Shown piece by piece: positions 10,936 to 22,934 of a stretch of DNA of 64,000 nt. Made by a program: the position numbers and the translations under genes. The stretch spans positions 22,883,917-22,947,916 of the forward strand of contig JANAVB010031417.1 of assembly GCA_029216955.1 (NCBI GenBank), written 5' to 3'. The notes below the pieces were generated by a model. That model was not told the DNA's origin. It did not search any database and saw only the letters and a list, made by a program, of their open reading frames with translations. The stretch is from Iris pallida. Taxonomy: Eukaryota > Streptophyta > Magnoliopsida > Asparagales > Iridaceae. Every line of letters starts with the position of its first letter. Position 1 is the first letter of the stretch.

Positions 10936-12110
10936 TCAATCATCTTCAGAATAATCATCTTGTTCGTCTTCCTCGACCTCATCTTCCTCTTCCTCCTCAT
11001 CTTCACTTTCATCTTCGTCTTCGTCGGCTTCGTCTTCCTCTTCGAATAATTCTACATCTTCTACATTATGTGTCGTATAATGCGTAACTTTCGTGGAGTC
11101 CACATCGACAATATTGGTTACAAGAGGTAGCTCGTCCTCCTGGTAAGCTTTTTCGTCAACATCAAAAGTATCTCTGGCTTTAGTCTTGCATACTGCCCCA
11201 GTCAGACTTCGTTGCTCACCGTCTCGGATAAGCTGTGAAGTACACGAGCTGAGCCTGAGTTGCTAGGACAAACGGTTCGTAGTCTTGATATCTACGCTTG
11301 TAGTTTATATCCAGAAGACCATGCTTGTCAATTTTCCAACCTTGATTTTCAATCAGATCGAACCATTCACACTTGAACAACACGATCTTTGCAGGTTCTC
11401 TGCCATTATTATATGACAACTCCAATCTCTCGCAAGATGCCAAAGAAATCATTTTCTGGATCGACGTCTTTGTAGTTCGAAGACTTGATACACAAACAAC
11501 TGTTTTTCGTAGAATCAAGATCCAGGAAGCTGTCTCTGATCGGAGCATTTGTCGACTTGAACCAAAAGCCATTGACACAGTAACTTGGCCATATTTTAAC
11601 AATAGTAATTGGTCCCTTGGCAAGAGTTCTAATTAATTCAATCTCGGGTGAAATTAGACGATCGACCTGAATATCAAAGAAGCGATAATAAGTTATTTAT
11701 TGCGCATTGCATTAGAAGAGGCCAGTAATTACCGAGCTACTTACATATTCGCTCAACCAAGAAGAAAAATGATATCTCATTTCTTGTTCTAATGCTTCGT
11801 CTGTTAGGTAGGGTCTAACCAGCCTCAACTCATCATTATATGTGCTGGAAAACAACGAAGCAACCGCCGATTAGTACAATAATATTAGCTTATACTATTA
11901 CATTGAGATAACGTAAACTCATCATCCTGAGTTACTTACCCCTCTAGCTTCTCCACTTCATCCTTGTCGCAATTGAGTAATACATACAACTGAGCAGTCC
12001 TTAGCTCTTCGTCATTCAAATATCTCTTCTTCATTTTTCCGATGGCTTTCCGGGCGCATTGAATACTTTCAGTATTCCATCATTAAATTCTTGATATCCG
12101 TCGTCGTTTC
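10936..12110 (-). pseudogene. TNP2 transposase C-terminal exons (DUF4216 and acidic tail), copy 1
   Basis: C-terminal portion of the CACTA TNP2 transposase, cut off from its catalytic half by the LTR at 12111. Exons encode NDEELRTAQLYVLLNCDKDE, then a short exon with RPYLTDEALEQEM, then a DUF4216 exon with NNGREPAKIVLFKCEWFD, DKHGLLDINYKRRYQDYEPF and VLATQAQLVYFT. A strongly acidic Glu/Asp tail ends at a TGA (10936-10938). Copy 1 has a two-base deletion near 11425 relative to copy 2 (CTCCAATC versus CTCCACAATC), which breaks the DUF4216 frame. Confidence 0.85.
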
Positions 12111-12796
12111 TGTCACACCCCAGAACCAGAATACTGGAGAGCGGGGCAGACATAGCCAGCTACGTATAATGAAATGAATCCACGTCACTATACGGTCACG
12201 GCTGTCTAGATATGAGGGTTTAACTACAATCCTCAGTCTCCTATGGTCAAGATCAAACCTATTGTCTCAATCACAAGCAAGTAGTAGCAGCCACAAGATA
12301 TTAGAGCATCAATATACAATAGTAAGGCGTCCCATACATTACATATTGGATGATCATGAAGCTAGTCGTACAAAATGTCAGGACTAGCAAGAGTTTTAGT
12401 CAATACATGATCAACCCTAGGATTTGTCAATCATGTTACAGCCCGTACAGACAGTAAATAAAGGTGCAATACGAGCTAACACGTGCTCGCCCGGCTAAAC
12501 GCCTCAAAAGAATAATTTTACAAATAGAGTGGGAGGACAAAAGAAACCCACTCGTTGCCCTGGTTACGCCTGGTGGTCACCATCGGGCTGGAAGATAGGT
12601 GGATCCTCTGGTGCTGCTCCATATCTGGCCACACAAAATAGCTGGGTCAGACCCCAGAAAGAGCAAGTGCCACAAAGGAGGCTTCACTTAGGAACTAAAA
12701 CCAGCATATCACAAATAAAGTTAAGGTAATTAAAAGATACTGATAATAACTGAGATAACAATAATATATTGAGCACGGAGAAACCATTCAAGTAGC

Positions 12797-13310
12797 CAGA
12801 CCGCAACCCTTAAACCAAACAAGGACCGGGATTGCAATCCTTCGCCTGAATAGAAACCCGCCTCAATTACTATTGATAAGGTACAAGACAATAAACAAAA
12901 GAGGACACAGAACTGCTCCGGAGCCAGGTTACAACCCTTAAACCAAACAAGGACCGGGGTTGTAACCCTTCGCCTGAACAGAACTGGACCCCTGATCTTT
13001 ATTGTTAAGGCCAGTATAAATAATCATGGTATTGAAGTAAGGTAAAACATGACGAGCATGACAGGGGTTACAATAAGACAATAAACGAAGAGAGGACACA
13101 GAACTGCTCCGGGAGCCAGGTTACAACCCTTAACCAAACAAGGACCGGGTTGTAACCCTTCGCCTGAACAGAACTGGACCCCTGATCTTTATTGTTAAGG
13201 CGGGCACAATAAACAGGACGATATATGATAAGATAACCATGGAACTATTCAGATAGCCAAGTTACAACCCTTAAACCAAACAAGGACCGGGTTGTAACCC
13301 TTCATCTGAA
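12797..13310 (+). repeat. Stem-loop modules within LTR, copy 1
   Basis: Four modules (about 12797, 12918, 13116, 13254) each contain an arm like GGTTACAACCC, a loop with AAACCAAACAAGGACC, and an arm like GGGTTGTAACC. In the second module the arms pair perfectly over 11 bp. Each is followed by TTCGCCTGAA or TTCATCTGAA. Variants occur in the other LTRs of this family. Confidence 0.8.
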
Positions 13311-14043
13311 CAGAACTTGGTATCGCATCATTTATCGATACAAGAAATCATGTCCTGATACAATCTTGTACAGGATCAGGATAAGACTAAGCTGGAATAA
13401 ACTTCATCCAATCAATCACGGCCAATCAAGAGTACGGCTTGATACTTTTAACTAACTAGGGTTATCACAGGCCTAGTTACTAGCAAGATGCAATGAGATT
13501 ATCCCAACAGCCACAAGCCCTGCAGACCATCCAGGTTTATCCGGGTCGAATGTCTGTTATGAAGAATGCAACACGTAACTGTGTGCTGGAAATGTGCCCT
13601 ACTCGTCGGTAGGCTACAAATCGTTAGTGTGCCCAGATAACGGATTGCCTGTAGCTGGGAATCTCTTCATGACTACTGAATCATTCTAGTTAATTAGCCT
13701 TAGTCAATTTCAGTAGGTACCCCTGACCGTGGTACTCAGGGATCCCCATCCTAGACATGATGCAAGACAGTACCAGTTTATTAAACATAATCGCCCACGG
13801 TGTCCAGGTATTTCATACTTGTCATGTCAGTTTACTTGTCAAGAGTGCGCCACAGCGAGCCACTATCGTGTTCTATCCTTACAATATTATGAATGAGAGA
13901 AACTTGCATAAATAACTAGTGACATATTCTTGATGCCAAGAAAAGATCTACAACTTCCACGTTGGGAGTTGGGAGAAATTCGAGCAATAATTCAGTCAAT
14001 TAGGACATATAACAGTTAGTAATAGTCAAAATATGCATTATAC

Positions 14044-14480
14044 GGCCTATTCTGCGACATGCATGCAACTGCGACACCATATGCGCCTACTGCACATGCG
14101 CCTTAATGCGGCTCATGTGCGACATGATATGCGCCTACCGCGACATGCGCCTTATTGCAACATGCGCCTACTGCGACATGTGCCTTCTGCGACATGATAT
14201 ACGGCTACTGCGACATGCGCCTCATTGCAACATGGCCTACTGCAACATGCGCCTTCTGCGACATGATATGCGGCTACTGCGACATGCGCCTCATTGCAAC
14301 ATGCGTCTACTGCACATGCGTCTTCTGCGACATGATATGCGGCTACCGCGACATGCGCTTCATTGCAACATGCGCCTTCTGCGACATCGCCTTCTGCGAC
14401 ATGATATGCGGCTACCGCGACATGCGCTTCATTGCAACATGCGCCTTCTGCGACATGCGCCTTCTGCGACATGCTGTTCG
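14044..14480. repeat. CTGCGACATGCGCC tandem repeat in LTR, copy 1
   Basis: About 430 bp built from variants of CTGCGACATGCGCC, CATTGCAACATGCG and GACATGATATGCGGCTAC, arranged in a higher-order unit of roughly 65-70 bp. It is periodic DNA, not coding, although it keeps frames open on both strands. The solo LTR at 36707 has a related CTGCGCAATCCATCC array at the equivalent place. Confidence 0.85.
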
Positions 14481-14802
14481 TGCTGCAGATGAACATAGAA
14501 ATGACCAGAAATTGTTTTGGCCATAACTTCCTCATCCGAAGTCGAAATCAAGTAAAAAAGCCAAAACTGCATGAAATTGAATTCTCTACAACATAGAAAC
14601 ACTAGTTTTCGAAAATAACCAAGTTTTAGAGATCAAAACCAAGAAAAACCGAAAAGTTTACAAACTTAGATCTACAAGAATCCATCCATCAAATCCAAAA
14701 ATGTCAAGTTCTAAAGAGGCTTAGAATCAAGTAAGAAAGAGAATGGAACAATAAAACTTGAGATCCATCATGAAGCAAGTTTGCACTTGCCTAAGCTCTC
14801 TC

Positions 14803-14815
14803 NNNNNNNNNNNNN
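14803..14815. other. Assembly gap (13 N)
   Basis: Thirteen unknown bases placed directly after CTAAGCTCTCTC, at the point where copy 2 has a long (CT)n run. To the right is unrelated AT-rich retroelement sequence. The join is therefore unsupported by sequence continuity. Confidence 0.99.
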
Positions 14816-16862
14816 ATATATAAAGGTTATGTTGGGTTAGTGTGTGTATGGGTGCATGTGGACATGTTCATATGGTTAGATAGTAGGCTTGTGTGTGTGA
14901 ATATACATGAAAGTGTATAGGGATTTGGGTCTCAAAACAATAGCTATCAAGTTACACTATTCAGGCATATTGGTTAAACATCTACAAGGCACAAGCTATT
15001 ACTCATAACATGCATGGCTAACCATATATATATACGTATCTATATGTATAGAGAGGTAGAGATTTAATTATGTATCTATATACATTATAAAATGTATGCA
15101 CAAACTATATATATATATATATATATATATATCTATATATATATAATTATATATATATATATAATATATATATATATATTATGAACATAACATGGAGATG
15201 AAGGGTTAGATTTACATGGCAGTGTGAACATTAGTGTCGAGTGTCAAGTGTACATGGGTTAAAACTTGAAATGAAGGGTTCAATCATTCAGTTTAGTTCA
15301 ACATTACATATTAATCCGAAATTAAACTACACATTTGAAAGCAATGTAAAAAAAATGTTAACATGTATTCAGTTTTAGGATTTTGGAAAAATTCGAACAT
15401 CAAACCAACCCAATGTTTTATCACAACTAACATGTAAAAATATGAAACCTAACATTATCCCTACATACAACAATGTATATACTCAAAATATTACATTTAA
15501 AAACAACAATTGAACTAATATTTAAAATCCAGTATTAAGGGTTAATCTGCCACAGTCTCAGATTTGACAAGTTCAAACACAAAACTCAACCAATTTCTTT
15601 AAGAATTGAAACCTTGTGTATAAGATACATGTGCAGTGATGTAAACAAAACTAATAACATAAAATTTATATTTAAATTACAAATTTAAACTGGAAAAGTA
15701 GAGAACAGTCTCTGATACTGTACTGTATCAGAATATTGGAGTTTGAGAATTTAAACATCAACAACATATTAATATGCATTTAGATGGTTGATAATCAAAG
15801 TGTAGCATGCATACGTTCAGACAAAGTGTCTGTGTCCACTATATATCTCATGTCCCAATATAAAAATCAAATTCTATCAAGACCAACATTTAGATTCCTA
15901 CCAAGATTGCAAAGCAGGTGATTGATGTAATCAAGACAGTTTTATTATTATTATTATTATTATTATTTAATACAAGAATAATAGCAAGAAGGAAATACGA
16001 TAAAATGTTCTGCTTATCTGTTTAAAAGAAGGAAGCATTTGAAACCCGAGTTATAATATCAAATCCAAGTTAAGGTCTAGCAAAATCATCGATTCATTGT
16101 ATTAGAAAAAAAAATTATAGCAAGAAATTACACTAGATTTATAATAACAGCTAAGCTACCCTTACTCATACTCCTACTCCTAAGTTATTGATGCTGGAAA
16201 AAAAAATAGTTTATAATAATAGAAGGGTACGATAGAGATGATATGTTTAAAAACTTCTCAAGATACAATCTGATAATCATATGCGTCTGTCCAAAATTAT
16301 GTACTCAGAGTCCTCGCATGCCAGTAAGCAAGGCTGCGATAACGATAGATTCCATAACTAGGGTATGCACCTCTACAATCATGTCGTCTGGAAATCTCGC
16401 TATGCCGACTAGTATAGCTGCGAGAAATTCCAAATCTCATAATCAAGATACGTACATCCGAAGTCAGGTCCCTATCTTTCCGCCACGCCAGCTAATATGG
16501 ATGCGATAAACTACAGGTTCCATAATCAAGTAGACGTTTTACCATCCCTGTATTTCGTCAACATATGTTATCAGAAAATATCGTAACTCAGGCCATAAAA
16601 TTCATCTCGATAGGAAAATCAAAATCAACAACGATCCAACAAAATTAAATTCAATAATCAAGGAGTGAGAGCAATCAAACAAGGAAAATTTTTCAAATGA
16701 AGTTTAAATAAGATTCTCAAGGGTCGTCCCAGGAATCTCTCAAGGAATCCTAACTGTGATTGAGTACCTTCAAAAATATCCTAATCCTACTGCAGGCTGT
16801 AGTGATACTCTAGTTCAAATACCACTACATAAACTCGATCTGCATGGGCCACCACTAAAATA
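14816..16862 (-). mobile_element. Internal region of minus-strand LTR retroelement (partial)
   Basis: Non-coding interior of a retroelement whose 5' LTR lies to the right (16863-21093). The part from 16862 down to about 16240 is similar, in reverse, to the interior of the complete element at 27559-28560 (for example the CTGCAGGCTGTAGTGATACT block and the TTCTCAAGATACAATCTG block). The remainder is AT-rich, with (AT)n at about 15105-15178 and (TTA)n near 15945. No gag or pol was recognised. The left LTR is missing, lost at the gap. Confidence 0.75.
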
Positions 16863-18303
16863 TGTCACGACCCGCACCCACTGTGGGGGCACGAGACGTA
16901 ACAACGCCCAGCCTACGCCGCAGTGTCGGCGGTAGAACGCTGTCCTAAGTCACAACATCTAACAGTTAAAGGTAATAAACAGTTATACTCCCCGAATGGG
17001 GGTAACATAACAGATAGTCTCAATCACAACTAAGGTAGAACATGATAAGATAGATAGATAATAAATATCCAGGAATGAAGACACAAAAATACAATCCAGA
17101 ATTCTAAGTGTCTAAATAAAACATATCCCAAAATATCTCAGAATCTATATACAGTGATCCAGAAAAGTAAAGACATCCTAGTCTAAGGAGTGTCATCCAT
17201 GCTAGTAGGTCCATGTCACGAATGATGTCTAATGCTGCACCAAGAGGGGTAGACACCAGAGCCTCATCATTCACTGTAAAATTTTCAACAGGTCCAGTCA
17301 GGACGGAAGCGAGTACAGTACATCTCAACAAAATTATAACGGTTAGGAAAATATAAGCATGCTAGAGAGTAAGATACAGGATCTGAGAATAACATGATAA
17401 AAAGAGAGAGATGTAAGTAAATAACTACAGTATATAGAGAACTACAGTGCTAGTGATTCAGAGCACAAGATAGTTATTAAAACGCACGATGTTGTACACG
17501 AGTAATCTACAGAGGTTTGTACACGAGTAATCTACTGGATTGAATACATAACCACTTCTACTCCCCCTCCCAATCAATACACAAGGATCTAGCTAAGTTA
17601 TGTTATTGTACACGAAGGTCATGTGAATACAGATTATACACGATTCACAGTTTCGTACACGAATGTCACAAATACAAGGAGTACACGATGTTCACGATAA
17701 AGTACACGAACACGAAATACCCATGTATCCGCTAAGGGATAACATCGCCCAACAAGATCCATATAGTATAATCAGTGTTTCCAACGTATCAGCATCATGT
17801 AAAGTAATCTAAAGCAGGAATATAATCCTAAACAAGATATGAAATGATCAGAGAATGTACTCGCCTGGTATCCTGAATGTCCGAAAGAATATGTCCGAGG
17901 AGTGTGTCTGTCTCCTATAGAACAGTACAAGTCACAACAAGTCTAAAATAAGGAAATAGACTGCTATAATGCATCTACATGAAGTTTGGGGTCAATCTAG
18001 GCTAAAGTCAACCTTTGGTCAACTCTAGTCAACTAGACTAGTCAAACTAGGTCAACTAGGTCAAACCTAAACCAAACAAGTCTATACTAGTCTAACTAGT
18101 CTATTCTAGGCCTAATCAAGACTAAACAAGTCTAACTAAACTCTCACTAGGCAAACAACACACCATAGGCTAAGAGCCCTAGGCTATATCATGCCTAAGC
18201 CAAACCACAAACACATATACACATAACATATATATATCTAATATATGTAGTACACTCATAACATATAGGCTACCTATATGTACATCCCATATATAAAATA
18301 TAT

Positions 18304-18390
<87 letters not shown>

Positions 18391-21093
18391 AAAAAATATA
18401 TATTAATATATGCATCACTATTCACATATTCATATACATAGATATATAAGGAAAGCTATATATATAGGCACATACATATATATGAGAGAGAAAGAGAGGT
18501 AAAAGAGTAAGTGAGTATGTGTGTTTGGCATGTGTGTGAAAGGATATGTGTTAATGTTCTAAAATTTAGTGATAGATAGGTGTATGTGACATGGGATACA
18601 TGATGTCAAAGGATGTATGAATGCATGTGTGTAAAAGGTTATAGGTTAACTCAGTTTATAGAAATACATACATACATACTTACCTTGTATACATGCATAC
18701 ATATATATCATGTATATTACATTTACATGATACATACATGTATACTTGTATTATATTATACTTACATTCATGCATATTAGATACTTGTATTTTTATTAAC
18801 ATATTGCAAACATTTATTTCATTCATGCATCTATGTATTACCTACATGTTTTATACATATGCATACATTGTATATTCATATCATTTCATACATTGACATA
18901 GAGACATACAAACATGCACACATCATATATTTCATACCTTGCATTACCTTACATATCATGTTATATATTATCATTCATTTCTTTCATATATTACATTATC
19001 TTTAAGTTGAATACATCATATATGGATACAATACATTATCTTGCATGCTTGCATTCATATATTATATTCTATATTACCTATACATGTATTTCCTCCATTT
19101 ATTCATGCTTGCATCATATACTCTATATTACCATACATATTATCATTATATATTGCATTACAATATTTATATTATGCATTCATATCTATCATTACATATA
19201 TATCTTCATGCATACATTGTATATCATTCTTTCATTCATGCATTGCTTATATGCATTATATTAATTGCATTCCTACATGCTTGCATTCAACCATATATAT
19301 ACATTAATGAAAAGAGAATATATATCATATATATATCATTTTATTCATCTAACATATCATGCATTACATACTCTATATTCATTTTATCCATACTACATAG
19401 GCTCATAGGTTACACAAAATGCATATATCGTATAGTCACTCTTCTACTTAAAATTAATACTGTACCAATTGGGCATTCACTAAATTCTAGGATTAAAGTA
19501 TGTCGTAGCCCTTTGTTAGCTTTTCGAAACTTTAAACGGATCGTATTTTCGTGTCCGGAAGCTCCCGAAATCGCAAAAATACCGAAACACGTTCGTCTTT
19601 TGTATAGCTGACACTCAAATAATTCTATAGAAAGTTGCATAAATAATTTGGCTTATTAAAATATATATTTGGAAAGCTAACTTCGATACGGTTCTTTTAA
19701 AAAAACGAAAGATAAATCGGAGTTCTAAGCTAAAAGTTATGATATTTCTAAGTTGCTTTGGTTAATAAAAACGTGGATGAAAATTATGACGGATTTGACA
19801 AAAGAACACATATAGGCCAAGATACTTGGATACAAACATAGGTATCCAAATGAAACTCATTCTAACCATCCTAACTAAGATCAATCCACTCTCTAACTAT
19901 TATAAAACTGAATTTAAATATCTATTTAAACTATTATCATACATACATACACATGGGGTGTCCTAATTTGGGATCTATCAAGTAGGACACAAGACATATC
20001 TAAAATCCTCAAGAGAGCTCCAAATGGCCTCAAATTTGAATCTAAATGGGACACATGCATGAGAATGGATCCTACGGATTCAAAACTAATTTATATGCAA
20101 AGAAAATCGATTTAGAGGATGAGTTTTACCTATTAGGAGTGGAATCCCAATGAAATCCTTTAGGACCGGCTCCGATACGAAGATCCCTCAAAGTGGACAC
20201 TCCTCCTTGCACTCCTCTTCCAATCCTTGGTAGCACCCTTCCCTTGGAGAATGGAAATGATTGAGGGAAGGTTTGGTGAAGGAATGATTTGATTTGGAGG
20301 TCAAATCAATGGAAAGGCTCTCTAAAATTGGGAAAGAACAAAAGGAAAATAAAAGAGGCAAGATTGTAATGAATGAAATGAATATTCTCCCCTAAAGGTG
20401 GCTGCCATAAAGAGTCCATTAGGGCTAATGGGAAATGTCCTAATTGCCCCTCTCTAGTCTCATATGGTTAAGTCTAGACTAGGTTCAAGTTTGGGGTCAA
20501 AATGATCTAGTTTGAGTCTCTAACTTAACCATTCTAACATGATAAAAATTAGTTTAATTAACTAACTTAATGTTGGGTCTTGTGAGCCATGCTTAACTTA
20601 ATATTGGGTCCCATCTAGAGTTCAAGCTACCCGGGTCACAATACAAGTCGGAACGAGACGAAACTCAAACCCGACTAAACAAATCTAATAAAAATAATAT
20701 TAAAATATAAAATTTTCCCAAAATATTAAAATATAAAAATAACCAAAATCATAATACATCAATTTAATATTATTAAAATAATCAAAAATTTACCAATTAA
20801 TCAAAATCCTAAATAATTCAAAAGTCACAAAATGACCAAAATACCCTTAGCCTAAAAATTGTAAATAGTCATTCTAATCACATGGTTAGGTCCCCATGGT
20901 CATGGTTAGTCTCTAAGCTTAGCAAAACTAGGGATTAACTAGTTAACCATCAAAATCACAATTCAACATTTTAAATAGTTTTAAATTGATTAAAAAATTA
21001 CTAAAAATTACAACATGAGTTAAATCTTATTATCGATTAATCAAAATTATAAAAGTTCAAAATTATCCTCATTTTAGAAAAGTGGGTGTTACA
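16863..21093 (-). mobile_element. LTR (4.2 kb) of Ty3/gypsy-type element, minus orientation
   Basis: Read on the minus strand it starts TGTAACACCC at 21093 and ends GTCGTGACA at 16863, the same termini as the complete element at 23749-33475. It includes an (AT)n tract (about 18296-18385), a low-complexity CATACATA/TTCATGC region (about 18660-19320), and a block near 19440-19640 that in reverse matches the 25020-25290 part of the other LTR. The partner LTR and the expected second copy of the flanking ACGAT (21094-21098) are not present. Confidence 0.82.
18296..18385. repeat. (AT)n microsatellite
   Basis: Nearly pure TA dinucleotide repeat inside the LTR. The Ile/Tyr-rich reading frame over it is an artefact. 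Confidence 0.95.
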
Positions 21094-22631
21094 ACGATGC
21101 CGCATGGTACTTGTTCAAGCAAAAGTGGGAGGCGAGGGAGCCGGCATGCATTTCTTACATCAAATATACATGGCTTGAACCGCACAAAGAACAATTCGTC
21201 TTAGCATGGTCGAATGTGGTGAAGCATTACGGCACGACAACTACCAACCGTGTCGAAGGAGCACACTCTTTATTGAAGAGGCACCTAAAATCATCTCTTG
21301 GCAACTTCGTCTCTGTTTGGCAAGCTATACATTTATCAGTAGACCGGACGGTAAATGAAATTAAGGCATCATTTGAGATGAGTTTGAATATAGTCAAGCA
21401 TGAGCATAGAAAGGAAGTACTCTTAGATGCTTTAATGCGCGTGGTATCTCACAAGGCGTTGGCCTTAATAGCTGATGAGATTGAAAGGTCAAAGTTTGTC
21501 GGGCTTGATCTCGAGGTTTACGGGTGTGTATATCGACATACAATGGGCCTCCCTTGTGCACATCAGATTAATGAATATCGTCGTGAATCCATTCCTATTC
21601 CAGTAGATGCTGTCGATCAACATTGGAGGCAGTTGTCTATGATGCCCTGGTGAAGACGGACGATGATTTCTTCTCTTTGCCACAAGTGAAACTTCTCCAC
21701 ACAAGGTGGTGTGCCTCAGTAGGAGTGGAACGGATGTCGATTGAGCTTAAAATCCAAAAAATTGCATGTCCGGTGACTACTAGAATGCATGAGCCGTCTG
21801 TTGTTTCCAATCCTAAAGGCAGACCTCAAACAAGATTGACTAGTTCACAGAAGAGAAGGCTGGAGTCGACTAAGAGAGATCTATCGTCCTTTGAGCATGT
21901 TGAACGAAGCTTACAGCAACCTTCGCCTGCACGGAAGGGCAAGCTTGTCGTTCGCCGAAAAATGGAGAAAATGGACCTCCCAATAAAAGATACAGTTGCA
22001 AGCCAAACAACGAGTTTGTATATTGACAAATTTTAACCTGCGCTTCGAAGTTACATTTGGTCTATTGTCGATGTCTCCGGTAATGGCCATTGCGGATTTT
22101 ATGCCCTTGCAAGGCATCTTGGTTATGATGACAAAGACGGATGGAGACGGGTGAGGCAGGAGCTGTACGAGGAGTTAGAGACTCGTCTTCCATTATACTC
22201 CCGTATCCTAAGCGAAGAAACGGTTGCAAATTTGTTCTTAAGTATCCCTTGCACCGACAGTGTTACCGGGACAGACCACTACATGTCAGTCCCGTCTGCC
22301 GGCTATTTATTTACTAATAGGTACATGATACCTGTTGTACTTATCTCGTCGGATATTAACAATACATTCTTTTCGATGTACGCTCCTCCGACCACACGGA
22401 GTGTCTAACCTATGTACTATAGGTCTGATCGGGGATCACTTCGTTATACTAAAGATGATCGCTCATTCTCCGATTCCTCCACCTTCAACAGTTTGGTACA
22501 AAAGAGCACCGGTCGAAGCCATCGCTTGGACCACACCTTTCGTTGACCAGATCAACCATTGTAAGAAGTTATTGAAGATTGAGGAGCCAAGAGACTTACC
22601 TGCTGACCACTACGACGTCAAAATCGACTAA
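21094..22631 (+). pseudogene. Mutator-like transposase C-terminus with OTU protease, broken
   Basis: 3' part of a MULE gene, cut at the left by the retroelement. Positions 21096-21653 encode the end of a transposase (DAAWYLFKQKWE, TTTNRVEGAHSLLKRHLKS, then a SWIM-like zinc motif GCVYRHTMGLPCAH, in which one usual cysteine is Tyr). A frameshift near 21640 leads to 21623-22036, with a basic linker (NPKGRP, STKRDLSSFEHVERS). After a TAA (22034-22036) the frame continues as an OTU cysteine-protease domain, DVSGNGHCGF, with the presumed catalytic Cys at 22091-22093. Another frameshift near 22400 leads to IGLIGDHFVILKM, with the presumed catalytic His at 22437-22439, and ends at 22631. OTU domains fused behind MULE transposases are known in plants. 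This copy is inactive. Confidence 0.85.
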
Positions 22632-22739
22632 GTGTAGATATATTTACAGTCTGACATTTTGTATATGGAGGACCACTTTTGTATACAGTGAAATATGAAG
22701 TCCAGTAATATATATAGAGTAAATTTTGAGTTATATGTG

Positions 22740-22905
22740 TTTGATTTTGCATACCTATGTTATATGTGCCTACATGTGTTTATGTGCCTACCTGTGTACT
22801 ATATGTGCCTACCTGTGTTATATGTGTTTTTCTGTGCCTACCTGTGTTATATGTGCCTTGCCTACCTGTGTTATATGTACCTACCTGTGTCTTATCTGTG
22901 TTATT
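22740..22905. repeat. Short tandem repeat (CCTACCTGTGTTATATGTG)
   Basis: About eight irregular units of 14-24 bp, built from TGCCTACCTGTGT and TATATGTG, just 3' of the OTU pseudogene. No coding role is likely. Confidence 0.8.
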
Positions 22906-22934
22906 CAGTTTGAAAAATCACAGAGTATCAGTAT

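Larger units (their letters stand above)
7721..12110 (-). mobile_element. CACTA (En/Spm) transposon, copy 1, left part up to the LTR insertion
   Basis: The left terminus is CACTACCAGAATAAGTCG at 7721. The genes run on the minus strand, so this is the 3' end of the element. Inside the terminus lie subterminal repeats, then the second CACTA gene (8596-10696), then the C-terminal part of TNP2 (10936-12110), which is cut by an inserted LTR at 12111. The rest is lost at the gap (14803). Copy 2 shows the remaining TNP2 gene. Confidence 0.85.
1..14802. repeat. Large direct repeat, copy 1 (14.8 kb)
   Basis: This whole stretch recurs in the same orientation at 40732 to about 55553. The first ~4.9 kb looks identical by eye (offset exactly 40731). 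After that the offset drifts between 40724 and 40751 because of scattered small insertions and deletions, many in homopolymers, with few substitutions. The left edge lies outside the window, since copy 2 continues leftwards as the same Helitron. The right edge coincides with a run of Ns placed in a (CT)n tract. It is either a recent segmental duplication or an assembly duplicate. Confidence 0.95.
12111..14802 (+). mobile_element. LTR unit inserted in TNP2, copy 1, truncated by gap
   Basis: Starts TGTCACACCCCAGAACCAG at 12111 in the middle of the TNP2 gene. It is the same family as the solo LTR at 36707-39351 (opposite orientation) and the LTR at 62742. It contains a series of stem-loop modules, a CTGCGACATGCGCC tandem repeat, and ends in a (CT)n tract where the assembly gap begins. 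The complete unit is seen at 52836-55856. No internal retroelement genes are present. Confidence 0.85.

Noticed and set aside
14106..14535. Overlapping 120-codon frames on both strands (Cys/Met/Arg-rich)
   Set aside because: They are read-through of a tandem repeat without in-frame stops; three frames are open at once and copy 2 breaks them.
18179..18418. Ile/Tyr repeat protein
   Set aside because: Translation of an (AT)n microsatellite inside an LTR; the same applies at 29182-29364.
18690..19611. Several frames of 60-190 codons rich in Ile/Tyr/His/Ser
   Set aside because: Low-complexity CATACATA/TTCATGC-type LTR sequence; overlapping frames, no domain.
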